Shown in pieces: positions 28,225 through 29,992 of a DNA stretch of 29,992 nt. The notes under the pieces were generated by a model. It had not been told where the DNA came from. It did no database searches and saw only the letters and a program-made list of their open reading frames with translations. Source of the stretch: Neocallimastix lanati (nom. inval.) (taxonomy: Eukaryota > Neocallimastigomycota > Neocallimastigomycetes > Neocallimastigales > Neocallimastigaceae); contig JACVTC010000421.1 in the NCBI GenBank assembly GCA_016946835.1, forward strand, positions 1-29,992, read 5' to 3'. Position 1 is the first letter of the stretch. Each line of letters opens with the position of its first letter. The position numbers were made by a program, and so were the translations under genes.

Positions 28225-28862
28225 TGTAAAGATAATAACTGAATTTCAATTTCAATTTCAATAATTCAGTTATTTGAATTTCAATATTAATAATTAATAA
28301 TATAATAATTATTATTAAAATATTTAGGAAATAGTCTAGGCCAACTAATTGACTAAATATTATTTACATATTGAAATTAATATATATTAAATAATGTAAA
28401 GACGTGATTGTCATATTAAATTAATTTCTACATATTATATTTTAATTATAAAATATAATATTTAGCTATATTATATTCTTATATTTTCTTTATATTAAAT
28501 ATTTATATTATTATCTTACTTTATATTATCAATATCAAACTTATATTAATACTATTACATATTCATATTAATAATTAATATTTTGATAATTAATTATTTT
28601 ATATAAATACATGTTTAAATCTTTTGATTAATCTTTTGTAGGATTATTGTAATTTGAATTATAGTAATAATTATATAAAATAATAATGTAATAAAATATT
28701 ATTAATATTGAATAAAACTTATATTTTAAATAAAAAACTTATTTATAAAATTCACTAATAATAATATGTTTTAAATAAGAATAAAATTAAATTATTAATT
28801 AATTACTATAATTTGGCATCTTGACCTAATCGTTAAGACCAAATTATCTAAAAACTTTAACA
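28225..28862 (+). mobile_element. Solo LTR, family R copy C (638 bp), TSD TTAGT
   Basis: Starts TGTAAAGAT and ends CTTTAACA; flanked by TTAGT at 28220-28224 and 28863-28867. The left flank (GATAGACAA) is the same paralogous site used by copy B, shifted by 2 bp. Confidence 0.82.
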
Positions 28863-28866
28863 TTAG

Positions 28867-29521
28867 TGTTAAGATAATAACTGAATTTCAATTCAATTTC
28901 AATTTCGATAATTCAGTTATTTGAATTTCAATATTAATAAATAATAATATAATAATTATTATTAAATTAACTTTATTAAAATATTTAGGAATTAGTCTAG
29001 GCCAACTAATTACTAAATATTATTAACATATTGAAATTAATATATATTAAATAATGTAAACACGTGATTGTCATATTAAATTAATTTCTACATATTATAT
29101 TTTAATTATTAAATATAGTATTTAGCTATATTAGATTCTTATATTTTATTTATATTAAATATTTATATTATTATCTTATTTTATATTATCAATATCAAAC
29201 TTATATTAATACTATTACATATTCATATTAATAATTAATATTTTAATAATTAATTATTTTATATAAATACATGTTTAAATCTTTGATTAATCCTTTGTAG
29301 GATTATTGTAATTTAAATTATAGTAATAATTATATAAAATAATAATGTAATAAAATATTATTAAGATTAAATAAAATTTATATTTTAAATAAAAACTTAA
29401 TTATAAAATTTACTAATAACAATATGTTTTAAATAAGAATAAAATTAAGTTATTAATTAATTACTATAATTTGGCATCTTGACCTAATCGTTAAGACCAA
29501 ATTATCCTAAAAACTTTAACA
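28867..29521 (+). mobile_element. LTR family R copy D (655 bp), next to copy C
   Basis: Starts TGTTAAGAT and ends CTTTAACA, in the same orientation as copy C and sharing one base of its TSD. No TSD of its own was found. After it, another TGTTAAGATTTT (29527) suggests a further decayed copy. All family hairpins are kept, including CACGTG near its middle. Confidence 0.75.
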
Positions 29522-29836
29522 GATCTTGTTAAGATTTTGATATAATTTATAGTTTAAATTTAAATAAAATAATATGTTTTAATAAAAATATTCACTAAGT
29601 CGATATGTCTATATAGTAATATACTATATAGATGTATAATAATAATAATAAATATTTAAATGTTTAGTTTAATGAAAATTTATTTATAATAAACTTTGAT
29701 AATTAGAATTATCAAATTAATTTGATTTTAAATTTATTGATTTTATTTAATTCAGTTATAATTTCAACAGATCTTTCTAATTCATCAAGCTGTTTTAGGA
29801 GAATTCAATTGGTCTTGTACCATTTTATTAACCAAG
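29522..29836. other. AT-rich spacer before tRNA 5
   Basis: No gene is seen. It starts with a possible fragment of LTR family R. The last 10 or so bases (TTAACCAAG) match the leaders of tRNAs 1 and 3. Confidence 0.4.
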
Positions 29837-29908
29837 GGAGGGTTGGCGCAACGGTAGCGCGTCCGCCTCCAGAGCGGAAGGTTGGGTGTTCGAATCACTC
29901 ACTCTCCA
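29837..29908 (+). tRNA. tRNA-Trp(CCA), copy 5
   Basis: Identical over 72 nt to copies 1-4. The conserved 3' flank begins and runs to the window end, so the array probably continues to the right. Confidence 0.95.
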
Positions 29909-29992
29909 TTTTTTCGTGTTTTTTTTTTTTAAATTTGATATTAGTATTTTTATATTTTTATATTTTTATTAAAAGAAAAATGGTCTCAGAGG
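29909..29992 (+). repeat. Conserved 3' flank of tRNA-Trp, copy 5, cut by window edge
   Basis: T-rich terminator followed by the AAATTTGATATTAG and TTAAAAG segments seen after the other tRNA copies. Confidence 0.7.

Overview
The window is very AT-rich eukaryotic DNA with long T homopolymers, up to 47 nt. It holds no ordinary host protein gene that I can support. It holds LTR retrotransposons and their remnants, and five identical nuclear-type tRNA-Trp(CCA) genes. The Pol proteins look like those of fungal Ty3/gypsy elements. Composition and T-tracts would suit an anaerobic gut fungus (Neocallimastigomycota) or another extremely AT-rich fungus. That assignment is inference; no rRNA or housekeeping gene supports it.

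Layout. 1-2793 is the 5' part, read on the minus strand, of an LTR element: a broken gag with a CCHC knuckle, a leader carrying an array of 40-bp hairpin repeats, and an 18-nt primer-binding site (PBS). From 3595 to the right end runs an array of about 1.56-kb units, each starting with a tRNA-Trp gene (4253, 5813, 23096, 27371, 29837). The units are broken by insertions: solo LTRs of one family (3595-4187, 6976-7535, 28225-28862, 28867-29521), a different solo LTR (24623-25852), a 3.0-kb non-autonomous LTR element (7591-10596), and a tandem Ty3/gypsy array LTR-body-LTR-body-LTR (10600-23079). Each gypsy body encodes a Gag-protease ORF and an RT-RNase H-integrase ORF in the +1 frame.

How it fits together. 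Target-site duplications show that insertions fall at two positions relative to the tRNA: about 61-66 bp upstream (three solo LTRs of two families; a fourth occupies the homologous site) and about 11-16 bp upstream (the non-autonomous element and the gypsy array). The gypsy element looks self-primed: an 11-nt PBS near the 5' LTR is complementary to an 11-nt stretch inside the LTR, as in Tf1. The other family has an 18-nt PBS whose first 9 nt are complementary to the 3' end of the tRNA-Trp encoded here. The non-autonomous element has near-identical LTRs but no intact ORF, and it shares the PBS and a covarying hairpin motif with the gag-bearing element at the left edge, which points to mobilisation in trans.

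The least expected signals are the hairpin series with conserved core and varying outer stems, and the two tRNA-relative insertion positions used by unrelated LTR families.
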